Part shown: piece after piece, positions 1 to 7,222 of the stretch
How the letters are laid out: each line of letters begins with the position of its first letter
Position numbering within the stretch: the stretch's first letter is position 1
NCBI GenBank assembly: GCA_041625325.1
Contig: JBFJTN010000108.1
Coordinates: 1-11,407 of the forward strand
Reading direction: 5' to 3'
Source of the DNA: Oceanococcus sp041625325
Lineage (GTDB): Bacteria > Pseudomonadota > Gammaproteobacteria > Nevskiales > Oceanococcaceae
Length of the DNA: 11,407 nucleotides
Notes under the pieces: model-generated
Databases searched by the model: none
What the model saw: the letters and a program-made list of their open reading frames with translations, nothing else
Told to the model about the DNA's origin: nothing
Program-made: the position numbers and the translations under genes

Positions 1-1
1 C

Positions 2-1480
2 ACCCTCACCCAGCAGCGCGCCATGCTTCGCTGGGAGCCGATGGACGACCTCGGGTTCACCGGCATGATCCACAGGCTCAAGGCTGACATTCGCGAACTG
101 ACCCACATCGACAACCCGGGGGAGTCCCAGTCATTCGCCAACGAAAGTGGCTTCAGCCCAAGCGCCGCTGACTACAGGATCGGTCGCCTTGGCGCCTCCT
201 ATGCGCTGGGTGGCTTCAGGATTGACGCCGCCCTCGCCCGGGTTGATAAATTCGACCTGCTCGGCGTTCAGGCTGACCGGGTTGTCGTCCAGACCGACGC
301 CAGGGAACTGGCCATCACCCGGTTCGTCAACGCAGTAACCGAGACGGCCGAACTGCGGATGGCATCGCTGGAGCCCAGCCAGTCCGCTTTCGCCCTGCTG
401 CAGGACTGGAACTGGCTTCTTGCGGCCTTCCGGCTGAGGTCTGATCAATCCGTGGATTCGTATTACCAATCCGAGGAGAGCACCTCGCTGCCGGATCTGG
501 GGCTGCCGGACACGGATGTCAGCGCACTCGGGGCGCAGATCTTCGCCCGCGCGCTTGAAACCGCGGTCTATACGGACGTCACCCGCGGCATCACGGAGCA
601 GTGGGAGCTGAACCTGGGGGCGCGCCTGTTCCGGCAGGAGTCGCAAGGTCGCTACGTGCAGACCTCGAATGGCATCGAGCGACCGCCGGATGAGTCCACC
701 AGCATCGACAGCGGGCTCCTGCCGAAACTGGCGCTGACCTGGCGCCCGCTGGAGCACATTGCGCTCCGGGGGCTCGTCGTCAAAGGCTACCGTTTCGCCG
801 GCTACAACGCGCTGATCGTGAACGACGGCTCCGCGCCCGTGGGCTACAACGCCGATTCGATCTGGAACTACGAACTCGGCCTGCGCAGCGACTGGCTGGA
901 TGGCCGGCTGCGCGTGGACACCACGGCATTTTTCATCGACTGGTCCGACATCCAGCTGGCGCAGTCCACGGCGGCGGCCGAGATTTACACCATCAATGGT
1001 GGTCGTGCGAAGAACCTCGGCCTGGAGACCGGCGTCACTGCCCTGCTCCCGCTGAACCTGATGCTGAGCGCGAACGCCGCCTACGTCGACGCACGTACGG
1101 CAGAGGAGTTCGAAACGGCGGACGGTACCGTTCCTTCCGGCACGCGACTGCCGGGAACACCCCATCTCACCGGGTCGGCTGTCTTGAATGGCAGCTATGA
1201 ACTGGGGCGATACACCGTCTCGGCCGGGCTGAACTGGACCTATCAAGGCGATACCAGATCCGAATTGCTCGGTGGCGTTGTGATCCCCGCCTACGACCTG
1301 CTTGGCGCGAGTCTGTCGCTGTCGATGCCGGAAGCGCTCGGCCAGCCGACACTCAGCCTGGCGGCCAGCAATCTGACCAACACGCGGGGATACACGGGCG
1401 CGATCGACATCGCGACCACGATCGACTACCAGCCGATTCAGTCCCGCATGGTGACGCTCAAGCTCGCCATGGCCTGGTAG
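2..1480 (+). CDS. TonB-dependent outer-membrane receptor, C-terminal part (5' end outside window)
   Basis: The reading frame is already open at base 2, so the gene starts outside the window. About 492 residues are visible. They match the beta-barrel domain of TonB-dependent receptors, which import ferric siderophores, vitamins or oligomeric nutrients using energy from TonB-ExbBD. Visible hallmarks are alternating amphipathic strands, GYRFAGYN (about nt 786-809; many sphingomonad-type receptors have GYRSGGFN here), YELGLRSDWLDGRLRVDT followed by FFIDWSDIQL (about nt 869-958), NGGRAKNLGLETG, LPGTPHLTGS, and a C-terminal strand ending in the aromatic Trp (MVTLKLAMAW). The N-terminal plug and TonB box are not in the window. 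The ATG at 23 lies inside the barrel domain and is not the start. The next gene begins 76 bp downstream, so the receptor probably supplies the substrate of the enzymes that follow. The family is certain; the ligand is not readable. Confidence 0.93.
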   Translation, partial: TLTQQRAMLRWEPMDDLGFTGMIHRLKADIRELTHIDNPGESQSFANESGFSPSAADYRIGRLGASYALGGFRIDAALARVDKFDLLGVQADRVVVQTDARELAITRFVNAVTETAELRMASLEPSQSAFALLQDWNWLLAAFRLRSDQSVDSYYQSEESTSLPDLGLPDTDVSALGAQIFARALETAVYTDVTRGITEQWELNLGARLFRQESQGRYVQTSNGIERPPDESTSIDSGLLPKLALTWRPLEHIALRGLVVKGYRFAGYNALIVNDGSAPVGYNADSIWNYELGLRSDWLDGRLRVDTTAFFIDWSDIQLAQSTAAAEIYTINGGRAKNLGLETGVTALLPLNLMLSANAAYVDARTAEEFETADGTVPSGTRLPGTPHLTGSAVLNGSYELGRYTVSAGLNWTYQGDTRSELLGGVVIPAYDLLGASLSLSMPEALGQPTLSLAASNLTNTRGYTGAIDIATTIDYQPIQSRMVTLKLAMAW

Positions 1481-1540
1481 CCACGGGGCATGAGCGCGGC
1501 GTGCGAAGCGAGCATCTTCAGGCTGTTTTTCCAAGGAACG

Positions 1541-1550
1541 AGAGAGGAGA
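1541..1550 (+). promoter_or_regulatory. Ribosome binding site supporting the GTG start at 1557
   Basis: The purine-rich AGAGAGGAGA lies 6 bases before the GTG at 1557. This decides the start of the esterase, because the next in-frame Met (residue 25) would remove the first strand of the fold and has no comparable site. Confidence 0.7.
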
Positions 1551-1556
1551 GTTCAA

Positions 1557-2414
1557 GTGAGTAATCCGGCATGGGTTGTACGCAGCAGCGAATATTTCGA
1601 CGTGGAATCCCAGGCCATCGGCGACACCATGGCGGTGGGTGTCTGGAGCCCGCCCCCTCACCCGATGCTGCCGCCCGACGAATCCCCACTGCAGCTGGTC
1701 TATGTGCTGGATGGCTCCTTCGCACTGGGGCTCGCCGCGGCCTGCTGCCAGCTGCAGGCGGTGGACCTGGTCAGGCCCGGTTTTCCGCGGCTGCTCCTGG
1801 TGGGGCTGGATTATCGAGAAGACAAGCTCAACGCCCGCACCCGGGACTACACGCCGGCCGGGGCGGTGCCCGAATCCCTGATGGAGATGACCCGGCAGTA
1901 TTGCCCCGATGGCGTGCCTCCCGAGATGCTGCCCGGTGGCGCCGAGCAGTTCCTGCGCTTCATGACCGATGAACTGGACCCGTTGATACGCGGGAAATAT
2001 CACGTTGCGGATGGCCCTGCAGGAATTCTGGGCGACTCCTACGGCGGCAGCTTCGTCAACTACGCATTCATCCGGCAGAGCCCGCTGTTCGACAGGTACT
2101 GGTTCGGCAGCCCCGGCATCTTCACCACCGATGCCGATCTTGCCGGGCAGTTCATCGAGACGGCCAGGGGCAGGCTGATTCACGACACAAAAATGTTCCT
2201 GAGCATGGGAGCGCTGGAAATGAAGGGCGGCGTCCCGTTCTACGAGGACATGGGGCGCCAGTTCAGCCGGATGACCAGCGCTCTGGAGACCAACCCGAAT
2301 GATCAACTGACATTCCGATCGAAAATCTATTCCGACCACACCCACACGACGGTGGTGCTGCCGGCGATCAACGATGCGATCTGTTACCTGTACGGGCCTC
2401 ATTTTCCCGGCTAA
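1557..2414 (+). CDS. Alpha/beta-hydrolase serine esterase, Fes/IroE/EstD-like family (PF00756 type)
   Basis: A 285-residue esterase starting at GTG. Visible features are the strand and oxyanion region LVYVLDGS (47-54), the family signature LNARTRDYTP (91-100), and the nucleophile elbow GDSYGG with Ser161 (159-164). LSMGALE (215-221) sits where relatives have a vGelE segment. DHTHTTVV (260-267) carries the likely catalytic His263. The length is normal for the family, whose members hydrolyse siderophore esters, S-formylglutathione and other acyl esters. I see no signal peptide, so it should act in the cytoplasm after import. It lies between a TonB-dependent receptor and an amidohydrolase, which fits cleavage of an imported ester. 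Whether the substrate is a siderophore or a carbon source cannot be told. A strong hairpin begins at its stop codon. Confidence 0.85.
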   Translation: MSNPAWVVRSSEYFDVESQAIGDTMAVGVWSPPPHPMLPPDESPLQLVYVLDGSFALGLAAACCQLQAVDLVRPGFPRLLLVGLDYREDKLNARTRDYTPAGAVPESLMEMTRQYCPDGVPPEMLPGGAEQFLRFMTDELDPLIRGKYHVADGPAGILGDSYGGSFVNYAFIRQSPLFDRYWFGSPGIFTTDADLAGQFIETARGRLIHDTKMFLSMGALEMKGGVPFYEDMGRQFSRMTSALETNPNDQLTFRSKIYSDHTHTTVVLPAINDAICYLYGPHFPG

Positions 2415-2450
2415 GGATGCCGATCGCAGCACAGGCTGCCGGCCATCCTT
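2413..2450 (+). terminator. Nested hairpin beginning in the esterase stop codon (attenuator or mRNA-stabilising stem)
   Basis: AAGGATG (2413-2419) pairs with CATCCTT (2444-2450). CCG (2420-2422) continues the stem with CGG (2440-2442), leaving C2443 bulged. After an unpaired ATC, GCAGC (2426-2430) pairs with GCTGC (2435-2439) around the loop ACAG. This gives about 15 base pairs in 38 nt. No U-run follows, so a classical intrinsic terminator is unlikely. Partial read-through, RNA processing or 3'-end protection would fit a hairpin inside an operon. Confidence 0.5.
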
Positions 2451-2516
2451 TGCGGCCGATGCCCACTTCCAGCCCGGTTCTCGGGGGCCGGCAGGGAAGA
2501 TCAGAACCGAGGACTT

Positions 2517-2522
2517 GAGGAG
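2517..2522 (+). promoter_or_regulatory. Shine-Dalgarno site of the amidohydrolase gene
   Basis: GAGGAG lies 9 bases before ATG 2532. A second in-frame ATG at 2538 is slightly too far from it, so 2532 is preferred. Confidence 0.7.
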
Positions 2523-2531
2523 CTTTCATCC

Positions 2532-3770
2532 ATGACGATGACCCTGATTCAAAACGCGCAGGTCTTTGACGGCTACAGCGAGACCCTGCAGGAGCGGGAT
2601 GTCCTGGTCGAAGACGGCCGCATCAAGGAGATCGGACAGCGCTTGTCGGCGAATTCCGCCAATCGCATCGATCTGGCCGGGCAGACGCTGATGCCCGGGC
2701 TCATCGATGCCCATGTGCATGTCTATGCCTCCGAGCTGAATCTCACCAGCAACATGCGCCGGCCCTGGACCTATCTGGCCCAGTATGCGCATGGCTTTCT
2801 GCAGAACATGCTCAGCTATGGCGTCACCTCCATCCGCGATGTGGGCGGTGGGGATTACGGTCTGGCCCAGGCCCTGGCCAACGGGCTGGTCACCGGGCCG
2901 CGCCTGTTCTACGGCGGGCGCATCATTGCGGCGACCGGCGGGCACGCCGACTGGCGACCGGGGCAGGAAGACGATCACGACCATCATCTGTGCAACTGCG
3001 GGACCATCGATCAGAAACTGGCGGTGCTGGCGGACGGACCCGATGCCGTGCTGAAAGCGGTGCGCGACGAGCTGCGCCGTGGCGCGGACCACATCAAGAT
3101 TCTGGCCTCCGGCGGGGTGGCCTCGCCGAACGACCCGGTCGACAACCTGCAGATGACCGACGCCGAGATCACCACGATCTGCGACGAGGTGAACCGGCAT
3201 GGCCATTACGTGGCGGCGCATTGCCATCCGGCGGCGGCAATCGAACGCAGCGTTCGTCTGGGCGTGCGGACCATCGAACATGGCACGCTGATCGACGAGC
3301 CCACTGCGGCCTTCGTGGCCGAGAGGGGCGCCTACATCGTGCCGACCATGGCGGTGATCTTCGCCTTCTATGAAGATGGCGCCCAGTTCGGCCTGCCCGC
3401 GGCCAGCGTGAAGAAGATCGGCGAGGTGGTCGGACATGCCCAGAGCGGCATGGAGCTCATGAAACGGGCGGGCTGCAAGATCGGCTTCGGCTCTGATCTT
3501 CTGGGGCCGCAGCACACCCGGCATGGCAGCGAATTCACGCTGCGCAAGGAGGTGTTCACCCCGCTGGAGATCCTGCGCCAGGCGACCTCGATGAACGCGG
3601 AGATCCTCAAGCGCAGTGGGGACATCGGCTGCGTGAAAGAGGGCGCGCGCGCGGACCTGATCGCGGTTCGGGGCAATCCGCTGGAGGACATCGAACTGCT
3701 GGCGGCACAGGGTCGAAACCTGTCACTGATCATGCGTGATGGGCTGATGCACAAGAACGAGAACGCCTGA
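2532..3770 (+). CDS. Metal-dependent amidohydrolase, COG1228 / Xaa-Pro dipeptidase-like
   Basis: A 412-residue amidohydrolase-superfamily TIM-barrel enzyme with the full set of metal ligands: HVH (His61, His63) in LMPGLIDAHVHV; the carboxylated Lys189 in HIKILASGGV; His230 in VAAHCHP; His250 in TIEHGTL; and Asp322 in FGSD. The small beta-sandwich is formed by the N-terminus (VFDGYSETLQ) and the C-terminal ARADLIAVRGNPLEDI. ATGGHAD (134-140) and an acidic/His/Cys stretch (EDDHDHHLCNCG, 146-157) are, to my recollection, shared by a subgroup that includes bacterial prolidases and ochratoxinase-like enzymes. These hydrolyse C-terminal amide or imide bonds of N-acyl amino acids and dipeptides. There is no signal peptide, so it should be cytosolic. 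The stop is 1 bp before the next start. The superfamily is certain; the substrate is not. Confidence 0.9.
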   Translation: MTMTLIQNAQVFDGYSETLQERDVLVEDGRIKEIGQRLSANSANRIDLAGQTLMPGLIDAHVHVYASELNLTSNMRRPWTYLAQYAHGFLQNMLSYGVTSIRDVGGGDYGLAQALANGLVTGPRLFYGGRIIAATGGHADWRPGQEDDHDHHLCNCGTIDQKLAVLADGPDAVLKAVRDELRRGADHIKILASGGVASPNDPVDNLQMTDAEITTICDEVNRHGHYVAAHCHPAAAIERSVRLGVRTIEHGTLIDEPTAAFVAERGAYIVPTMAVIFAFYEDGAQFGLPAASVKKIGEVVGHAQSGMELMKRAGCKIGFGSDLLGPQHTRHGSEFTLRKEVFTPLEILRQATSMNAEILKRSGDIGCVKEGARADLIAVRGNPLEDIELLAAQGRNLSLIMRDGLMHKNENA

Positions 3771-3771
3771 G

Positions 3772-5148
3772 ATGGATGTAGTGGACGAACTGCGGGGGGC
3801 GCTGGGTGCAGAGCGCGTCCTGCCCGCGGCAGCGGCCGCCGCCCGGGCCGTCAGCTACTGGGACCAGAGCCCGCGTCAGGCTCGGGCCCTGTTGCGTCCC
3901 CGTAGCACCGAGGAGATCAGCCGGATTCTGAAGATCTGCCATGCGCATGATCAGGCCGTGGTCACCCTGGGCGGGCTGACCGGGTGCGTCGAGGGCGCGA
4001 TCAGCCGGCCGGATCAGATCGCGATTTCGCTGGAAGCGATGAATGGCCTTGAGGACATCGATCCCGTCGGGCGCACGGTAACGGTACAGGCCGGCATGGT
4101 CCTGCAAAGCCTGCAGGAAGCGGTTGCGGAACAGGGCCTGTACTTCCCGCTGGATCTGGGGGCGCGTGGTTCCTGCACGCTCGGCGGCAATGTCGCCACC
4201 AATGCAGGCGGCATCAACGTGATCCGCTACGGCATGATGCGCGAGCTCGTTCTCGGCCTGGAAGCCGTGCTGGCCGATGGCACGGTGGTGTCCTCGATGA
4301 ACCACATGCTCAAGAACAACGCCGGTTACGATCTCAAGCACCTGTTCATCGGCACCGAAGGCACCCTGGGCATCGTCACGCGGATGGTGCTGCGCCTGTA
4401 CGAGAGACCCGGCAGCCGCAATGCGGCCATGGTGGCTCTGGCCGATTTCGATGCGGTGGCCGGATTGCTCAAGGATCTGCAGAGTCGCCTGGGCGGCCAG
4501 CTGTCCTCCTATGAGGTGATGTGGGGGGATTACTTCCGGGCCGTGACGGCGCCGGGCTGGCATCGCGCCCCGATGGCGCGTGAGCATGCTTACTACGTCA
4601 TGCTCGAGGCCGAGGGCTCGGACCCCGACCGCGACACGGCCCTGTTCCTTGGCGTGCTGGAGCAGGCAATCGAGCAAGGCGTGGTGGAAGATGCGGTGAT
4701 CCCGCAGTCGGAAGCGGAGCGGCGCGCCCTGTGGGAGGTGCGCGAGAACTTCGAGGCGCTGCTGGTGGAGCCCCCCGTGTTTCTCTACGACGTCAGCCTG
4801 CCGATCAGAAACATGGATGCGTACATCCGCGAAGTTCAGGCCCGGGTGCGGCGCTGCTGGCCAGAGGGCTTCTGCCAGGTGCTCGGCCACATCGGGGACG
4901 GCAATCTGCACCTGTTCATCAAGGCGGACCGGCCCGGCGAGGACCTGCATGCCCAGGCCAACACCCTGGTCTACGAGCCCTTGCGCCCCTACGGCGGATC
5001 GATCTCGGCCGAACACGGCATCGGCACGGAAAAGCGCAACTGCCTGTCGGTGTCACGCAGCGCCGCGGAGATTGCCCTGATGCGCCGGCTGAAAACCGCC
5101 CTGGATCCCAAGGGGCTGCTCAATCCCGGCGTGATCATCCCGGATTGA
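3772..5148 (+). CDS. FAD-linked D-2-hydroxyacid dehydrogenase/oxidase (GlcD / D-2-hydroxyglutarate dehydrogenase family)
   Basis: A 458-residue flavoprotein of the VAO/PCMH fold. The FAD-binding half contains LRPRSTEEISRIL (41-53), VTLGGLTGCVEGAI (64-77; compare PQGGNTG-like loops in human D2HGDH), RGSCTLGGNVATNAGG (132-147) and GTEGTLGIVT (194-203). The C-terminal half contains the conserved substrate/metal motifs GHIGDGNLH (372-380) and EHGIGTEKR (414-422), ending with the usual DPKGLLNPG. Relatives oxidise D-lactate, glycolate, D-2-hydroxyglutarate or other D-2-hydroxyacids to 2-oxoacids and pass electrons to ETF, cytochrome or quinone. It starts 1 bp after the amidohydrolase stop with only a weak ribosome site, suggesting translational coupling, so both probably act on one substrate. 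Exact hydroxyacid unknown. Confidence 0.9.
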   Translation: MDVVDELRGALGAERVLPAAAAAARAVSYWDQSPRQARALLRPRSTEEISRILKICHAHDQAVVTLGGLTGCVEGAISRPDQIAISLEAMNGLEDIDPVGRTVTVQAGMVLQSLQEAVAEQGLYFPLDLGARGSCTLGGNVATNAGGINVIRYGMMRELVLGLEAVLADGTVVSSMNHMLKNNAGYDLKHLFIGTEGTLGIVTRMVLRLYERPGSRNAAMVALADFDAVAGLLKDLQSRLGGQLSSYEVMWGDYFRAVTAPGWHRAPMAREHAYYVMLEAEGSDPDRDTALFLGVLEQAIEQGVVEDAVIPQSEAERRALWEVRENFEALLVEPPVFLYDVSLPIRNMDAYIREVQARVRRCWPEGFCQVLGHIGDGNLHLFIKADRPGEDLHAQANTLVYEPLRPYGGSISAEHGIGTEKRNCLSVSRSAAEIALMRRLKTALDPKGLLNPGVIIPD

Positions 5149-5168
5149 GCCCAGCCCGGGGCTGATCC
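5142..5168 (+). repeat. Short inverted repeat between the dehydrogenase and symporter genes
   Basis: CAGCC (5152-5156) and GGCTG (5160-5164) flank the loop CGG. The outer GGAT (5142-5145) can pair with ATCC (5165-5168) across a one-sided bulge. It overlaps the dehydrogenase stop codon, as the hairpin at 2413 does for the esterase. There is no U-run. It is weaker than the 2413 hairpin and may be chance in GC-rich DNA. Confidence 0.3.
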
Positions 5169-5180
5169 ATCACTGCGCCC

Positions 5181-5186
5181 GGGAGG
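5181..5186 (+). promoter_or_regulatory. Shine-Dalgarno site of the symporter gene
   Basis: GGGAGG lies 5 bases before ATG 5192 and fixes the start of the transporter. Confidence 0.75.
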
Positions 5187-5191
5187 TCGCC

Positions 5192-6568
5192 ATGCCATCC
5201 AGTCAGATCCAGTACCGCCGCGGCACCCTGTTCCTGTTCGCACTGCCGGCCATTCTGCAGGGCCTCATGCATGCGCCGGCCAAGGCACTGATCGAGGGCA
5301 TCTACGCCAAGCACACCGCATTGGCACTGACCGCGATCGGCGCGGCGGTCCTGATCACGCGACTCTTCGACGCGGTGACCGATCCGCTGATCGGCCTGGC
5401 GTCCGATGCCTGGCACCGGCGCACCGGCAGCCGCAAGGCCTTCGTGCTGGCCGGCACGCTAATCTCGGCGACCGGCTTGTGGTTCCTGTACCGCCCGCCC
5501 GAGGACGTGGGTATCGTCTATTTCACCGGCTGGTTCATGGTCGCCTATCTGGGCTGGACGATCACCGAGATCCCTTACCGGGCCTGGAGCTTCGAGTTGT
5601 CCAGCGAGCACGTGATGCGCACGCGGATCCAGACCTGGCTGGCGGTCGCCATGTTTGCCGGCACTTTTGCCTTTTACTCGGTCCCCTACCTCACACGGGC
5701 ATTGGGGCTGACGACCTCGCTGCAGATCAACATGGACACCTTGCGATACTGCGCGCTGGGTATCGTCGCCTTGATGCCTTTGTCCAACCTGATCGCGGTG
5801 CTCTGCGTGCCGGATGGGCAGACCCACCGCGAGCCCAGAAGGCTCGGCGGCCAGGAGCTGTGGCTGGCCCTGCGCCACAACGGCCCTTTCCTGTATTTCA
5901 TCGCCATGTCGGTGATTCTGCTGCTGACCTCTGGCCTGGCGATGGGCATCACCTACATTTACATCGATGGCTACCTGGGTCTGTCCGAACAGCTGGCCGG
6001 CATCCTGCTGCTGTCCGCGCCGGCAACCCTGCTCGGCCTGCCGGCCTGGGGTCTGCTGTGTCAGCGCTACGAACGCAAGAAGGTCTGGGCGGTCGCGCTG
6101 GCCCTGGGCGGGCTGAGCTATCTCGCCTATGGCCTGGTGCCCGCGGGCGGGACTTCGGCCGGGCTCGTGGCGCTGCTCTACGGGCTGACCATCTTCTTTC
6201 TCTCCAGCACCCATGTCGTCGCTTTCGCCATGCTGGGAGATGTGGCGGATTACGGCCTCTGGAAATTCGGCCATGACCTGAGCGGCACCTACACCGCCTT
6301 CTACACGATGATCTCGAAGTCCATTCTCGGCATGGGCGCCGGCATGGCGCTGATGATGCTGGGGTGGTTCGGCTACGACCCCGGCGCCGCGGCCCAAAGC
6401 GACGGCGCCGCCTACGCCATAAGGGCCATGGCGGCCTGGCTGCCCGGGCTCGGGGTCATGCTCATCGCGCCGCTGGTCTGGCGATTTCCGATAGACCGGT
6501 CCTTGCATGCGCGCCTGCTGGATGACATCGAGCAAGGTGAGGCGCCAGGACAGGCGCAAGCGGCTTGA
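5192..6568 (+). CDS. Inner-membrane GPH/MelB-family cation symporter (MFS superfamily)
   Basis: A 458-residue, strongly hydrophobic protein with about 12 predicted membrane helices and a short N-terminal cytoplasmic piece (QYRRG). The signature of the glycoside-pentoside-hexuronide:cation symporter family is present: FDAVTDPLIGLASDAWHRR followed by TGSRKAF (59-84), matching the DxxxDPxxGxxxD loop of MelB. EIPYRAW (126-132), the loop QRYERKK (291-297) and LGDVADYG...SGTYTAFYT (348-372) are also typical. Such proteins use H+ or Na+ to import sugars, but many relatives in TonB-linked clusters carry other small organic substrates. As last gene of the cluster it would bring the receptor's ligand, or a periplasmic fragment of it, into the cytosol. 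The C-terminal tail is Gln/Ala-rich. The 43-bp gap to the dehydrogenase gene fits one operon. Confidence 0.88.
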   Translation: MPSSQIQYRRGTLFLFALPAILQGLMHAPAKALIEGIYAKHTALALTAIGAAVLITRLFDAVTDPLIGLASDAWHRRTGSRKAFVLAGTLISATGLWFLYRPPEDVGIVYFTGWFMVAYLGWTITEIPYRAWSFELSSEHVMRTRIQTWLAVAMFAGTFAFYSVPYLTRALGLTTSLQINMDTLRYCALGIVALMPLSNLIAVLCVPDGQTHREPRRLGGQELWLALRHNGPFLYFIAMSVILLLTSGLAMGITYIYIDGYLGLSEQLAGILLLSAPATLLGLPAWGLLCQRYERKKVWAVALALGGLSYLAYGLVPAGGTSAGLVALLYGLTIFFLSSTHVVAFAMLGDVADYGLWKFGHDLSGTYTAFYTMISKSILGMGAGMALMMLGWFGYDPGAAAQSDGAAYAIRAMAAWLPGLGVMLIAPLVWRFPIDRSLHARLLDDIEQGEAPGQAQAA

Positions 6569-6597
6569 TCTGGCGTTGCCCGCATGCCGGCGACCAC

Positions 6598-6611
6598 CCC
6601 TGGCGCCAGGG
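6598..6611. repeat. 14-bp perfect palindrome just after the symporter gene
   Basis: CCCTGGCGCCAGGG equals its own reverse complement. It lies 29 bases after the symporter stop. As RNA it would form a 5-bp stem with loop GCGC; as DNA it could be a dimeric-protein site. No U-run follows. Confidence 0.45.
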
Positions 6612-6751
6612 ACGCTGGCAGTCGGCGGCCGCTGGCCCCGGGGAAGGATGGCAGGGGTCACCGGGCGAGGCCGACAGGGGCCAGTTCGTCCGCGATGACC
6701 GCCGGGCAGACATGTTCGGGGCCGTCTCCGGTCAGACCGATTACAGCGCGG

Positions 6752-6771
6752 CCCGGGCCACTGTGGCCGGG
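6752..6771 (+). repeat. GC-rich hairpin with one bulged base
   Basis: CCCGGGCCA (6752-6760) pairs with TGGCCGGG (6764-6771) over the loop CTG, with a single G bulged. Only two T follow, so terminator activity is doubtful. Confidence 0.35.
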
Positions 6772-6785
6772 TTGACCGGCGGCTG

Positions 6786-6805
6786 GATCGCCCCCCCCTG
6801 CGATC
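6786..6805. repeat. Inverted repeat flanking a C8 homopolymer
   Basis: GATCGC (6786-6791) and GCGATC (6800-6805) are exact reverse complements. The run of eight C (6791-6798) takes up most of the loop. It is the longest single-base run I noticed in the window. Confidence 0.45.
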
Positions 6806-6843
6806 ACGGGCATGAGTCGCGGCGACGGGGCGCGTCGCGCGGT

Positions 6844-6869
6844 GCGGCGCGGCGCGGCGCTTTGGCGCC
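6844..6869. repeat. GCGGC short tandem repeat running into a small hairpin
   Basis: GCGGC occurs three times in a row from 6844 to 6858. The array continues into GGCGC (6856-6860), which pairs with GCGCC (6865-6869) over the loop TTTG. Confidence 0.4.
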
Positions 6870-6993
6870 CCCGCGCTCCGGACCTGACTGCCGGCTGACG
6901 AATGCCTCCCCCGCCCTGCGGGAAGCCCTGATCCCGATGCGCGATGCAGCCGGGTCCCTCCCGCATGGGGCGGGGCATACTCCGGGGAACAGA

Positions 6994-6999
6994 TATACT
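6994..6999 (+). promoter_or_regulatory. Possible -10 box for the AHAS gene
   Basis: TATACT differs from the sigma-70 consensus at one position and stands out in very GC-rich DNA. No good -35 hexamer lies 16-18 bases upstream, so an activator or another sigma factor would be needed. ATACTCC occurs at 6977-6983 and again at 6995-7001, an 18-bp spacing that could reflect an operator half-site pair. Transcription from here would give a leader of about 220 nt. Confidence 0.3.
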
Positions 7000-7139
7000 C
7001 CAGGCGCTGGTGCCGGGCGCTGATGCCTGTTCCATTGCGCCTGCCTGCCAGTCCGCAAAGGGCCTGCGCCGAAGCCGGCGTCCGCCATGCGCCGGACCTG
7101 CCGCGCGACGCAGTGGAACGCGACATGAGCCTGCGCAGC

Positions 7140-7175
7140 GGCCCCGGCTGGACGAGCCCTGGCCACTTCGGGGCC
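7140..7175 (+). repeat. Inverted repeat in the presumed AHAS leader
   Basis: GGCCCCG (7140-7146) and CGGGGCC (7169-7175) are exact complements enclosing 22 nt. It ends 53 nt before the TTG start and has no following U-run. Confidence 0.35.
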
Positions 7176-7218
7176 TGCCGCATCAATCGCCAAGACACGC
7201 CCATCATCGGATTTCCCC

Positions 7219-7222
7219 GGAG
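7219..7222 (+). promoter_or_regulatory. Shine-Dalgarno site supporting the TTG start at 7229
   Basis: GGAG lies 6 bases before TTG 7229. A rival is AAGGA (7253-7257), 10 bases before an in-frame GTG at 7268. Either start gives a complete AHAS domain, because homology begins around residue 29 of the longer form. Confidence 0.5.

Noticed and set aside
1526..1530. T5 run after the receptor gene, considered as a terminator tail
   Set aside because: No stem of useful length precedes it, and the esterase ribosome site follows directly.
131..1534. A 467-codon minus-strand frame opposite the TonB receptor
   Set aside because: Shadow of the receptor barrel; Arg-rich with no recognisable domain, while the plus strand has clear receptor motifs.
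3730..5016. A 428-codon minus-strand frame opposite the FAD dehydrogenase
   Set aside because: Shadow of the dehydrogenase; its product is His/Gln/Arg-rich with no motif.
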